A DNA stretch of 64,000 nucleotides. Origin: Spirochaetes bacterium GWB1_60_80 (GTDB lineage Bacteria; Spirochaetota; Spirochaetia; Treponematales; UBA12059). Numbering within the stretch: position 1 is the first letter of the stretch; each line of letters starts with the position of its first letter. Under the pieces are notes generated by a model. It saw only the letters and a list, made by a program, of their open reading frames with translations, was not told the origin of the DNA and ran no database searches. Location: positions 60,904-124,903 of the forward strand of contig MIAR01000041.1 of assembly GCA_001829185.1 (NCBI GenBank). Reading direction: 5' to 3'. The translations under genes were made by a program, and so were the position numbers. Positions 26,610 to 35,637 of the stretch are shown one piece after another.

Positions 26610-27650
26610 ATGACAGATCAAGTTAAACCGAAGATTTCGCTACGGAGCGTTATTTTTCTGGCCATTGGGCTGTTCGCCGGCTTTGTGCTGGCAATGGTTA
26701 TTCCCAAGTTGACCAACCAGACCGACGAGCGGGTTGCTTCATACGAAGAGGTTGCCACCGCCCAGGCCGTCCTTGAGGCCGCCGAGGTTCTGGCCAACCA
26801 GCCGATTCCGTCCAATGCCATCGCCCAGGTTGCCAACCAGCTGCCGGCCGACGGTTTCGACGGCGCCGGCCTGGCCGCTTCCATGCCGATTGACACCAAG
26901 GAACTGTGGCTGAGCTGGATGCAGTCCAACCGCACCGAGGATCCCACCTTTCTCGAGCAGCGTTGGGCTTTGGCCCAGGACTACATCCTTTCCAAGGAAT
27001 TGAAGAGCGAAGCCGATGTCCGGGCCTTTCTGCTGACGCCGCGCGAATACTTTGTCCGCGACCGCAACCGCGGCTACGAGTACGCCGACACCTGGCTGCA
27101 GATCGGCTACGGCGCCACTATCACCGACCCGGATGTGGTGGCCATGATGACCTCTACCCTCCAGATCCAACCCGGCGAACGGGTGCTCGAGATCGGTACC
27201 GGTTCCGGTTACCAGAGCGCCTTTCTGTCGTCCCTGACCGACCAGGTCTACACCATCGAGATTATCCGCCCGCTGCAGGCCGAGACCGAGGAGTTGCTGA
27301 CCCGCCTCTCTGAGGCTTATCCGGCCTACAACAACATCCACCGCCGTCTGGGCGATGGGTACTACGGCTGGGAAGACAGCGCCCCGTTTAATAAAATTAT
27401 AGTAACCTGTTCGATTGACCATATCCCACCGCCCTTGCTGCGGCAGCTGGCTCCCAACGGCATCATGGTACTGCCGCTGGGCCCGCCTGGTCGCCAGTTC
27501 ATCATGGAAGTCAAAAAGACGGCTAACGCCGATGGCACGTTCAGCCTGGCCCGACGCGATGTGTACAATGGTTTAGGGGTACGCTTCATTCCTTTCCTGG
27601 ACGAGACCGGTAAATCTTATAGCGGTAGCGGCACCGAGGGCGGCGAATAA
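26610..27650 (+). CDS. pcm: Protein-L-isoaspartate O-methyltransferase with an N-terminal membrane anchor
   Basis: The 346-aa protein carries a PCMT domain from about residue 140. Motifs are the pre-motif region GYGATITDPDVVAMM, motif I RVLEIGTGSGYQSAFLS, YTIEIIRPLQAETEE, RRLGDGYYGWEDSAPFNKII and LAPNGIMVLPLG. It would methylate L-isoaspartyl residues using S-adenosylmethionine. Unusually, residues 14-33 form a hydrophobic helix preceded by Lys/Arg, and a linker of about 100 residues follows. By the positive-inside rule the catalytic part would lie outside the cytoplasm, where SAM is not expected. AGAGG precedes the ATG. The downstream gene encodes a secreted or anchored LysM protein. Confidence 0.85.
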   Translation: MTDQVKPKISLRSVIFLAIGLFAGFVLAMVIPKLTNQTDERVASYEEVATAQAVLEAAEVLANQPIPSNAIAQVANQLPADGFDGAGLAASMPIDTKELWLSWMQSNRTEDPTFLEQRWALAQDYILSKELKSEADVRAFLLTPREYFVRDRNRGYEYADTWLQIGYGATITDPDVVAMMTSTLQIQPGERVLEIGTGSGYQSAFLSSLTDQVYTIEIIRPLQAETEELLTRLSEAYPAYNNIHRRLGDGYYGWEDSAPFNKIIVTCSIDHIPPPLLRQLAPNGIMVLPLGPPGRQFIMEVKKTANADGTFSLARRDVYNGLGVRFIPFLDETGKSYSGSGTEGGE

Positions 27651-27716
27651 TAGCCGCATGGGAAGCTCATGTTTGCCGCCAGGGAGTCGATACTTGAAGG
27701 TATATAGGAGTATGGC

Positions 27717-29498
27717 ATGGTAGACAAACTATTGGCAAATCAGCGACCGGCGCGGCGTGGAAAATTTTACCGCGCTGCCGCACCGGATGCGCCGGCCCGC
27801 TTGCCACTTCGTTTTAAGAATAGCTTGACCGCCTTGGGGAAAAAGGCGGCTAGACTCCTGACTCCGTTTCTGGCGCGAGTTGGGGCGGCGACACGCCAAT
27901 TTCTGTTGCGCCGGGTTTTGACCGGACGTACCTTGGCGGCCTTATTTATCATCTGCATCGTGTCGGCTTCGGTTGGCCTGGTTTATTTTGCCATCAACGC
28001 CGACGAGTTACCGGAGAGTAGCATCCGCGCGGTCATCCGTCGCCAGGCCAGCGAGCTGGAGTCGGACGACAACGCCCTGAGCGTCTTCATCCACCCCGAG
28101 GAAGTTCCAGTCGTCTCCTTTGACCTGCTTGGTTTCTCGACCAGCGGCGCGGGCTCCAGCGAGTATGACCGTTCCGAGGATATCGGCTATACGGTGCGGG
28201 CCGGCGAGACCCTGTCCGAGATTGCCCGCTCCTTCGGCCTGCAATGGACAGTACTCGGCTACTACAACCGCATTCCGAACGTCAACCGCATTCAGGCCGG
28301 CGTCAGCCTGCAGATTCCCTCCTACGAGAACGAGCAGAAGGCTGCCACCGAGCTGGCGGCCATGCCGGCGCAGCGAGCCCCCACCAGGCAGACCTCGGCC
28401 TTGTCGGTGCGCATCACCTACGAGAGCCAGTACAACCTCGGTTCGTACACCCGCGGGCTGGAGGCCAAGTTCCGGATCGTCGCCCCGCAGCCAGACAACC
28501 TGACTACCTACGAATGGGAATTCGGCGACGGCTCACGTTCCTCCCAAGCCAGCCCAATCTACAATTTCGTGCGGCCACGCACCTATTCGGTCCGGCTCAC
28601 CGCCCGCGACCGCAATGGCAACATCTACAAGTCCAACCCGCTGTTCATCGATATTCCGCATCCGGACAGCGTGCCGGCCGACAATAATACCACCTACCTG
28701 ACCTTCTCGTCGATGGAGGAGTATTTTGTCACCTCCGGCCGCATTACCAAGGTGCTGCGCTATTCCGACGTCGAATCGGCGCCGCTCGATTTCCTGGAGT
28801 CCGATCCCTACTTCACCAAGGTTCGCTTCACGGCGCCCGGTTTCCATGGCCTTGAGGTGGAGCACGTCGACGGCGAGATCGAGCGTTTCTCGATTTTCGT
28901 TAGCCCGGTACCGAGCAAGCACGTTGACGCGCCCGAAGAAAAGCTGAACTGGTACCGTACCCAGTTCAACACCGGCACCACTTCCAACTGTGGTCCGGCC
29001 TCGGTTTCCATGGCCATCGGTTGGGCCGGCGGCCAATACTTCCCGGTGGCCACGGTGCGCCAGCAGGTCGGCTGGACTGGAAACGGCGGCACCAACGTCG
29101 AGCAGCTGCTGCAGATCATCCGCGACCAAGGCGTCCGCCAGGCGACGATGCGACCGCTGCGTAGCGCCCAGGATATCCGCGAGGTTATCGACTCGGGCGC
29201 CATCGCCATCATCCTGTTTCATACCGGTGGCCTGAGCATCACCCAGAATTCATCGAGCGAGAACCTGTTCGACCGTTATTACAACGACGCCGTCGGGCAC
29301 TACATCGTCATCAAGGGCTACTCGCTGGACGGGCGCTATTTCGTCACCTACGATCCGGTGCCCAGCGACTGGTCGACCAACAGCTTCCGCTACGGGGACG
29401 AGCTCAGCATGATCGGCCGCAACCGGTACTATGACATTGACAGCATTATGGGCTCGCTGCGCCGCAACGACATGATCGTGGTGCCACGGGCGCCGTAA
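27717..29498 (+). CDS. Membrane-anchored LysM-PKD-peptidase C39-like protein
   Basis: The 593-aa protein has a basic N-terminus and a single membrane helix (about residues 72-93). A LysM domain follows (about 156-205, YTVRAGETLSEIARSFGLQW), then a PKD domain (about 245-315, TYEWEFGDGSRSS), a spacer, and a C39-like papain-fold domain (about 410-590). The catalytic set is Cys423 in TSNCGPASVSMA, His near 529 in VGHYIVIKGY and Asp in TYDPVPS. It is probably an extracytoplasmic peptidoglycan-bound protease or amidase. The protein context with PCMT (66 bases upstream) suggests envelope protein maintenance. A clear terminator follows. Confidence 0.85.
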   Translation: MVDKLLANQRPARRGKFYRAAAPDAPARLPLRFKNSLTALGKKAARLLTPFLARVGAATRQFLLRRVLTGRTLAALFIICIVSASVGLVYFAINADELPESSIRAVIRRQASELESDDNALSVFIHPEEVPVVSFDLLGFSTSGAGSSEYDRSEDIGYTVRAGETLSEIARSFGLQWTVLGYYNRIPNVNRIQAGVSLQIPSYENEQKAATELAAMPAQRAPTRQTSALSVRITYESQYNLGSYTRGLEAKFRIVAPQPDNLTTYEWEFGDGSRSSQASPIYNFVRPRTYSVRLTARDRNGNIYKSNPLFIDIPHPDSVPADNNTTYLTFSSMEEYFVTSGRITKVLRYSDVESAPLDFLESDPYFTKVRFTAPGFHGLEVEHVDGEIERFSIFVSPVPSKHVDAPEEKLNWYRTQFNTGTTSNCGPASVSMAIGWAGGQYFPVATVRQQVGWTGNGGTNVEQLLQIIRDQGVRQATMRPLRSAQDIREVIDSGAIAIILFHTGGLSITQNSSSENLFDRYYNDAVGHYIVIKGYSLDGRYFVTYDPVPSDWSTNSFRYGDELSMIGRNRYYDIDSIMGSLRRNDMIVVPRAP

Positions 29499-29536
29499 AG
29501 CTGGTAGGCGCTTCGACGATAGCTAAAACGGGTGCA

Positions 29537-29579
29537 GAAAAACGGCGACAGCCCATTCAGGATGGCTGCCGCCGTTTTT
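29537..29579 (+). terminator. Rho-independent terminator after the LysM-C39 gene
   Basis: ACGGCG-A-CAGCC pairs with GGCTG-C-CGCCGT around CATTCAGGAT, followed by five T. One internal mismatch. Confidence 0.8.
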
Positions 29580-29616
29580 GCGTCCGGGGCAGATGATCGT
29601 TCCCCGTCATTCCCGC

Positions 29617-29645
29617 TTGCGTTATACGGATATTCGGGCGATAAT
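29617..29645 (+). promoter_or_regulatory. Promoter of the MFS transporter gene
   Basis: TTGCGT, 17 bases and GATAAT lie 47 bases before the ATG, just after the terminator of the preceding unit. Confidence 0.5.
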
Positions 29646-29692
29646 CGGGGTGACGCGCAGCCCCCGCTAGCCGGGGCAAGGGAGACAATACC

Positions 29693-31018
29693 ATGACGGA
29701 AACGAAAGCGGGCTTCAAGCCCTACCTAGGCCTTACCTTCTTGATCGGCTTCGGCTTCTTTACCATGGGGCTGATGGACATCCTCTACGACACCTACGTG
29801 CCGATATTCCTGGCTCGCTTCATCGAGAAGAATTTCGTCATCGGCGGGCTGATGACCCTGGATAACCTCCTGGCTGTTTTCCTGATTCCCTTCGTGTCGC
29901 TGTGGTCGGACAATACCCGGACGCGCATCGGCCGTCGCATGCCCTTCATCGTCGTGCTGTTGCCACTGACGGCCCTTTGTTTTTCTCTGATACCCTACGC
30001 CGCCGCCCAGTCGCTTGGCGCGATCCTGCTGGTTATTTTCGGGTTGAATCTGGTCAAGCAATCGGTGCGCGGCCCGGTGGTAGCCCTGATGCCGGATACT
30101 ATTCCCGGCGAGTTCCGCTCCGAGGCCAACGGCATCATTAACACCATGGGCGCGCTGGGCGCTATCATCAGCACCGTCGGCCTGGCCAGGTTGATGGACA
30201 TGGATATCGTGCTGCCGATTCTAGGCCGGACCAAGGATACCATTCCCTTCCCTATCGCCGGAGTACTGGTGATTCTAGCCACGCTCCTGGTGTTTTCGTT
30301 TGTCCGCGAAAAGAACCATGACGAGAAGGCCAAGGCCGAACGTATCCCGCTGATGCGCTCCCTGAAGGCTATCGCCGGTGAGAAGGACAAGAGCGCGCTC
30401 TGGATCCTGATAGCCCTGTTCATGTGGTTCCTGGCCTACCAGGGTATCCTGCCCTTCCTCGGCAAGTTGTGTAAGGACGTCTTCGAGGTGACCCAGAACA
30501 GCAAGGCCGCCTTGCCCGCCTCCGTCGTCGCCATTGCCCAGACTCTGTTCGCCATTCCGTCCGGCTACGTAGCCCATCGCATCGGCCGGCGCAAGGCCAT
30601 CCGCGGTTCTCTGTTGGTGCTGGCCGGGTTGCTCAGCGTCGTGGCCGTGCTGGCTAGTCCTTTGGCCGAACCGCTGGGGGTAGCGCTGCGCTTCAATATC
30701 CTACTGGGCACCATGTTCGTCTACGGCATTTTCTGGATTACCATTATCACCAATTCGTTCCCGATGCTTTGGCAGATGGCCACTTTCGGCACCATTGGTG
30801 TCTACACCGGTTTGTATTACACCTTTAGCCAGACGGCCGCCATCACGGCGCCGCCGCTGACCGGAGCCATCATCGACTTCATCGGTTACGCCGGTATCTT
30901 CGCCTTTGCGGCTTGCTGCATGTTGGCGGCCTTTTTCGTGATGTCCAAAGTGACTAGCGGCGAACCGGGCGACGATGCCAAGCGGATCGAGCCTCAGGCC
31001 AACAAGTCGAGGCCATAG
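29693..31018 (+). CDS. MFS transporter, SLC45/GPH-like sugar family
   Basis: The 441-aa protein has 12 predicted helices. The motif-A-like loops SLWSDNTRTRIGRRMPFI and AHRIGRRKAIRG between helices 2-3 and 8-9 identify the major facilitator superfamily, and the overall pattern (GLMDILYDTYVPIFL, VALMPDTIPGEFRSEANGI) resembles sugar-proton symporters of the SLC45/GPH type. The substrate cannot be read from sequence. GGGAGA lies 9 nt before the ATG. Its 3' end overlaps the convergent cbiB end by 25 bases. Confidence 0.85.
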   Translation: MTETKAGFKPYLGLTFLIGFGFFTMGLMDILYDTYVPIFLARFIEKNFVIGGLMTLDNLLAVFLIPFVSLWSDNTRTRIGRRMPFIVVLLPLTALCFSLIPYAAAQSLGAILLVIFGLNLVKQSVRGPVVALMPDTIPGEFRSEANGIINTMGALGAIISTVGLARLMDMDIVLPILGRTKDTIPFPIAGVLVILATLLVFSFVREKNHDEKAKAERIPLMRSLKAIAGEKDKSALWILIALFMWFLAYQGILPFLGKLCKDVFEVTQNSKAALPASVVAIAQTLFAIPSGYVAHRIGRRKAIRGSLLVLAGLLSVVAVLASPLAEPLGVALRFNILLGTMFVYGIFWITIITNSFPMLWQMATFGTIGVYTGLYYTFSQTAAITAPPLTGAIIDFIGYAGIFAFAACCMLAAFFVMSKVTSGEPGDDAKRIEPQANKSRP

Positions 31019-32046
31019 CGCAGGGCCAGGAAAGCGACGCCTGAAGCCAGGCTTTGGGCGTACATCAGGCGGATGGCTTGGCCGATATGGGCTTCACGAC
31101 ATTCGCCGCCGCCGGCGTTCAGCCAGGGCTTGTCCGCCAGGCCTTCCGCGTAGTGGGTAGGCCCGCCCAGCCTCAGCCCGAAGGCTCCGGCGTAGGCCGC
31201 CTCTGGGTGGCCGGCGTTGGGGCTGGCGTGCTTGAGGCGATTAAGCGCCAAGCAGCGTAGGGCGGCCGGCAGCGATCCGCCGGCCAGCGGCGCGACCAGG
31301 CAGGCTAGCACTGCCGACAGCCTGGCTGGGAAAAAGTTGGCCACGTCGTCGGCCCGGGCCGGCACCAACCCGAAGTTTTCATAACGCTCATTGTGGTGGC
31401 CGAACATCGAGTCCATGGTATTGATGGCCCGGTAGACGAAGGCCGCCGCCGGCCCGAACAAGGCCGCCCAGAACAGGGGCGCGGCCACCCCATCAACCGA
31501 GCTCTCGGCCACGCTCTCCGCCGCGGCCCGGGCGCAGCCGGCGGCGTCCAGGCGGCTGACGTCGCGGCCGACGATCATGGCCAGGGCGGCCCGCGCCCGG
31601 TGGGGTTCGCCAGAGCCGTCCAGGCGGTCGCGGCGCAGGGCCCGCCGGACGCGGTTGGCGTGGCGGGCCAGGTCGGCCGGCGCGATCGACGCCCAGATGA
31701 TAATAATATCACCGGCCAGGCCGGCAGCCGGGTGCAGGCTGCCCAGAAGCGCCGAGACTCCAGCGCTGAACGCGTAGGCGATGGCACAGACCGCCAGCCA
31801 GCAAGCCGCGCCGGCTAGCTTGAGTCGCCGGGCAGCCCGGTCCGTTGCTGCCGGATCTGGCTGGCTGTCTTTTTCTGGCGCGGCGAAGAGACGCCGGCCC
31901 AACTTTTCGCCTGCCGCCGCCAGCCGGCCCAGCAGGCGCACCGGGTGCCAGGCGAAGGCCGGGTCGCCGATCAGGCTGTCCAGCAGCAGGGCGCCGCCAA
32001 TGGCGATGGCCAGATAGGCGGCCGGTGGGATGGTCGCCAGCATCAT
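30994..32046 (-). CDS. cbiB: Adenosylcobinamide-phosphate synthase
   Basis: The 350-aa integral membrane enzyme attaches the aminopropanol (phosphate) arm to adenosylcobyric acid. Family motifs are DSLIGDPAFAWHPVRLLGRL at the N-terminus, AESSVDGVAAPLFWAAL, and RAINTMDSMFGHHNERYENF. Its start overlaps the stop of the upstream fusion gene as ATGA (32043-32046), so it is the last gene of the cobalamin operon. Length fits the family. Confidence 0.93.
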   Translation of the reverse strand: MMLATIPPAAYLAIAIGGALLLDSLIGDPAFAWHPVRLLGRLAAAGEKLGRRLFAAPEKDSQPDPAATDRAARRLKLAGAACWLAVCAIAYAFSAGVSALLGSLHPAAGLAGDIIIIWASIAPADLARHANRVRRALRRDRLDGSGEPHRARAALAMIVGRDVSRLDAAGCARAAAESVAESSVDGVAAPLFWAALFGPAAAFVYRAINTMDSMFGHHNERYENFGLVPARADDVANFFPARLSAVLACLVAPLAGGSLPAALRCLALNRLKHASPNAGHPEAAYAGAFGLRLGGPTHYAEGLADKPWLNAGGGECREAHIGQAIRLMYAQSLASGVAFLALRYGLDLLA

Positions 32047-34826
32047 TCAATCAACCGCAGGATGGCCGCCATGTCGACGTTGGCCTCCACGCTTTCGGCC
32101 AGGCGGTCGAGCTCAAGGTCGAGGCCGGGGTTGCGGTGCACCGGCAGGGGTTCAAGGCCTTGACGGGCGCGCAGGCCGTTCAGGAAGGCGCGGCGGAATT
32201 CGTCGGCGTCAAAGATGCCATGCAGATAGGAGCCCCAGCACGTGCCGCGCCTATAGCCGAGGATGGTGCCGTCGTCGCGGCGCACGGCGGGCACGGCCGC
32301 CGCTGTCGCCTGGCTGTCGGCCAGCGGCCTGGTCTGGCCGTGGTGGATCTCGTAGCCGTGCAGAGGCAGGTCGCCTTCCAGCCAGCTGGCGCGGCAGGGA
32401 ACGAGCGTCTTGTCGGGATGGAATTCGGTAACCAGGGGTAGCAGGTCCAGGCCAGCGCATTCATGGCAGTCGCTTTCCCGTCCCTCGCGGTCGATGATGG
32501 TTCGGCCTAGCATTTGATAGCCGCCGCAGATGCCGACCACCGCGCCGCCGCGGGCGGCGAAGTCGCGGATGGCAGCGGCCAGGCCGCTGTCGCGCAGCCA
32601 CTGCAGATCGGCCACGGTCGACTTGCTGCCGGGGATAATGATCGCGTCAGCCTGCAGCCGCGCCAGCTTGTCCGGCGTGTCGACCGGGAAAACCGCCACG
32701 TCCGGCTCGGCGGCGAAGGCGTCGAGGTCGGTGAAGTTGGAGACGCGGCGTAGCATCGGCACGGCTAGCTTGATGGGCGCGGCCGGATCGCGGCTGGCCT
32801 TGATCAGCGGCTCGTCCTCGTCCGGGATGTTCAGGTTGGCGATCATCGGCACGCAACCCAGTACCGGGAAGCCGGTCCGGTCGGCGGTCATGGCAAAGGC
32901 GTTGCCGAGCAGTAGCGGGTCGCCCCGGAATTTATTGACCAGGAAGCCTGCGAAGAGGCGCAGCTCCTCGGGCGCGAAGGTCGACGCCGTGCCGATGAAC
33001 GAGGCGAAGACGCCGCCGCGGTCGATGTCGCCCACCAAGAGGACGCGGGCGGCGGCGTGTAGGGCGGCGCCCATGTTGACGAAGTCGCGCGGCTTGAGGT
33101 TAATCTCGGCCGGGCTGCCGGCGCCTTCCAGGATGATCAGCCGGTGTTCGGCGGCCAGCGAGTCGTAGGCCGCCCGGGCCGTGTCGCGCATGGTGTGATG
33201 CAGTTCGTAATATTCAGCGGCCTGGCAGCGCGCCCAGGCTTTGCCCAGGAGGACGACCTGCGAACCGCGGTCGCTTTCCGGCTTGAGCAGCACCGGGTTC
33301 ATGCGCACGTCGGGCGGCAAGCCGCAGGCGGCGGCCTGGACGGCCTGGGCGCGGCCGAGTTCCAGCCCGTCGGCCGTGACGGCCGAGTTGAGCGACATGT
33401 TCTGGGCCTTGTACGGCGCCACGTCCCAGCCACGGTTGCGCAGGATCCGGCAGAAAGCCGCGGTTATTAAACTTTTACCGGCGTTTGATGAACAGCCCTG
33501 GATCATCAGGGCTTTGGCCCGCTGCTGGCCAGTACCGGTGGCCCGGCTGGAACCAGAGGCGCCGCCGCTTAGGCTGGCTGCACCAGTTAAGCTTGTTTCA
33601 CCAGTTAAGCTGGTGCTGCTGGCTGCTTGGTCGGTGTGTCCAGAAACATAGGCTGTCAAGGCCGCCAGGATACGGTCGTTCTCGGTCGGCGTCCGGATGG
33701 CGATCCGTACCCAGGCGGCGTTGGCCGAGGTTTCCAGGCCGTGGAAGTTGTCGCAGCGCCGGACGGCCACGCTGTGGGCCAGCAGGCTGTTGGCCAGGTC
33801 GGGTTTGCGGCCGCTGTCGTCGCGCAGTAAGTAAAAATTCGCCATGCCGGGTAGGAATTTGAGTTGCGGCAGGGCGGCAATGGCCTGACTGAGCCGCGCT
33901 CGTTCGCGGCCCAACAAGGCGACGGTCTCGGCTTGACGCCCCTGGTTGGCGGTCGGGTCGGCGAAGGCGCGCCGGGCAAAGGCTTCGGCCATGCAGTTGA
34001 GCGGCCAGTTGGGCAGTTGCAGGCGCAGGCCGTCCGCGTCGCCATACCAGACGGCATAGCCGAGGCGCAGTCCGGGGACGCACCAGAACTTGGTCATGGA
34101 GCGCACCACGATTAGGTTGGGCAGGTGGCCGCAGAGCGGCAGGGCGCTGCCGGCCAGCTGCGGCTCGACGAAATCGATGAAGGCTTCGTCGAGGATGAAC
34201 CAGTGCTGTGGGAAGCGGGTTGCCAGGCGGGCGATGCTGGCCGGATACTCCGGCGGCAGCCAGCCGTCAGGGTTGTTGGGCGTGCCTAGCCAGACGGCGG
34301 AATCGTTCGGTGCCTGGTTCAGGCACTCCTGCAGGTTTGTCCAGTTGGTACTTTCCACCGTATAGCCGGCGGCCTGGCTGGCCTCGCGGTAGCTGGCGTA
34401 GCCTGGCTCGAGGACGAAGTGCCGCGGGGTCGGCGCCGGAGTGGGCGGCTGGGTCGAGGCCGCTTGCTGGATCGCCAGCCGGGCCGCCAGCCGACGCGCC
34501 AGGGCAAACAGCAATTCGTCGGCGCCGTTGCCGAAGACGATTGTACCGGCATCAAGCCCCAAGTACTTAGCCGCTATCTGCCGTAGCTCGAGGTATTCCG
34601 GATCCGGGTAGCGGTCGGCCAGGCGGCGGCCTTCAGTGCAGGCGGCGTCCAGCCAAGCCGGCGGCCCGAGCGGATTGAGATTGGCCGAGGCGTCGAGCAG
34701 GTCGTCGCTTGCGCGACCGGCGGCAGCCAACAAAGCGCGGCGGTTGCCGCCGTGGCCGGCATGGCCTGTGGAATTGGGCGATGCCGCGGGCTGTGCGTCG
34801 GCCTTGGCTTGGGGGTCAAGCGTCAT
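32043..34826 (-). CDS. Fusion of threonine-phosphate decarboxylase (CobC/CobD type) and adenosylcobyric acid synthase (CbiP/CobQ)
   Basis: The 927-aa protein joins two pathway enzymes. Residues about 15-395 are a PLP-dependent aminotransferase-fold decarboxylase that makes aminopropanol phosphate from threonine phosphate. Motifs are DASANLNPLGPPAWL, YPDPEYLELRQIAAKYLG, GTPNNPDGWLPP, FILDEAFIDF and RSMTKFWCVPGLRLGYAV with the PLP lysine. A Ser/Gly/Thr linker with SLTG repeats follows. Residues about 430-927 are the amidotransferase CbiP: MIQGCSSNAGKSLITAAF, VAPYKAQNMSLNS, GSKSTVADLQWLRDSGL, VGICGGYQMLGRTI (Cys nucleophile) and GYEIHHGQT. ATG 34826 was chosen since earlier codons overlap btuD out of frame; it overlaps the btuD stop by 11 bases. 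The fusion supplies both the aminopropanol donor and the acceptor used by CbiB. Confidence 0.92.
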   Translation of the reverse strand: MTLDPQAKADAQPAASPNSTGHAGHGGNRRALLAAAGRASDDLLDASANLNPLGPPAWLDAACTEGRRLADRYPDPEYLELRQIAAKYLGLDAGTIVFGNGADELLFALARRLAARLAIQQAASTQPPTPAPTPRHFVLEPGYASYREASQAAGYTVESTNWTNLQECLNQAPNDSAVWLGTPNNPDGWLPPEYPASIARLATRFPQHWFILDEAFIDFVEPQLAGSALPLCGHLPNLIVVRSMTKFWCVPGLRLGYAVWYGDADGLRLQLPNWPLNCMAEAFARRAFADPTANQGRQAETVALLGRERARLSQAIAALPQLKFLPGMANFYLLRDDSGRKPDLANSLLAHSVAVRRCDNFHGLETSANAAWVRIAIRTPTENDRILAALTAYVSGHTDQAASSTSLTGETSLTGAASLSGGASGSSRATGTGQQRAKALMIQGCSSNAGKSLITAAFCRILRNRGWDVAPYKAQNMSLNSAVTADGLELGRAQAVQAAACGLPPDVRMNPVLLKPESDRGSQVVLLGKAWARCQAAEYYELHHTMRDTARAAYDSLAAEHRLIILEGAGSPAEINLKPRDFVNMGAALHAAARVLLVGDIDRGGVFASFIGTASTFAPEELRLFAGFLVNKFRGDPLLLGNAFAMTADRTGFPVLGCVPMIANLNIPDEDEPLIKASRDPAAPIKLAVPMLRRVSNFTDLDAFAAEPDVAVFPVDTPDKLARLQADAIIIPGSKSTVADLQWLRDSGLAAAIRDFAARGGAVVGICGGYQMLGRTIIDREGRESDCHECAGLDLLPLVTEFHPDKTLVPCRASWLEGDLPLHGYEIHHGQTRPLADSQATAAAVPAVRRDDGTILGYRRGTCWGSYLHGIFDADEFRRAFLNGLRARQGLEPLPVHRNPGLDLELDRLAESVEANVDMAAILRLIE

Positions 34827-35637
34827 TGCTGGCTCCGTCGGCCGGCGGCGGCCGCAGTCTGGCGATAGGTAATAAAAAAGTACCATACTGGTGGTGGCTG
34901 CCTTCCAGGAACTCGGTATCAAAGGCCAGACTGAGCCGGGTGGTGGATAGCACCTCGTCTGGCCGGCCGAAATGCGCCAAGCCCTGGTGGTCGATGAGGA
35001 TAACGCGGTCGGCGAAGCGGCGGGCGGCGTTGACGTCATGCACGCTCACCAGGACGCCTTTGCCATCGGCGGCGATGCTGCGCAACAATTCCATCAGCTC
35101 AACTTGCCGCCCCGGATCGAGATGGGCGGCCGGCTCGTCTAGTGCCAAGAGCGGGGTGTCCTGGGCCAGGGCTCGGGCGATCAGGACGCGTCGGGCTTCG
35201 CCGCCGGATAGCTCCTGCATGGTGCGGCTCTCGAGCGCCGACAGGTCCATGGTGGACAGCGCCTGGTTGACGGCCTGCTCGTCGGCCAGGCCATAGGAGG
35301 CGAAGGCGCCCAGGTGGGCGTAGCGGCCCTGGGAAACCAGCTCGCGCACCGTGTAGCGCCAGGCGGTGTCGGCCAGCTGGGGCACCCAAGCGACGCGTCG
35401 GGCCCGCTCGCGGGTCGAGAGTAGTGATATTTCATTGCTTGCTAGCAGGCAGTGGCCGTCGATGCGCGGCAGCAGGCCGATGGCGGTTTTCAGCAAAGTG
35501 GTCTTGCCGGCGCCGTTGGCGCCGAGTAAGGCGACGACGCTGCCGGCTTCGATGTCGAAGGAGGCCTCGTGGACGATAGCCTGGCCATGATAGCCGGCGC
35601 TCAGGGCGCGTAGGCTGAGTAGGGCTTCGCCGCTCAT
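34816..35637 (-). CDS. btuD: Cobalamin/iron-siderophore-type ABC transporter ATPase
   Basis: The 273-aa ATPase has Walker A GANGAGKTTLLKTAIG, signature LSGGEARRVLIARAL, Walker B LLALDEPAAHLDPG and switch His in VSVHDVNAA. Its class is FecE/BtuD. It starts with an ATGA overlap on the permease stop and is followed by cobalamin genes, and the operon is behind a cobalamin riboswitch, so corrinoids are the expected cargo. Confidence 0.9.
   Translation of the reverse strand: MSGEALLSLRALSAGYHGQAIVHEASFDIEAGSVVALLGANGAGKTTLLKTAIGLLPRIDGHCLLASNEISLLSTRERARRVAWVPQLADTAWRYTVRELVSQGRYAHLGAFASYGLADEQAVNQALSTMDLSALESRTMQELSGGEARRVLIARALAQDTPLLALDEPAAHLDPGRQVELMELLRSIAADGKGVLVSVHDVNAARRFADRVILIDHQGLAHFGRPDEVLSTTRLSLAFDTEFLEGSHHQYGTFLLPIARLRPPPADGASNDA

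Noticed and set aside
28533-29222. Open frame of 229 codons on the minus strand
   Set aside because: Antisense to the LysM-PKD-C39 gene, with no motif or start signal.
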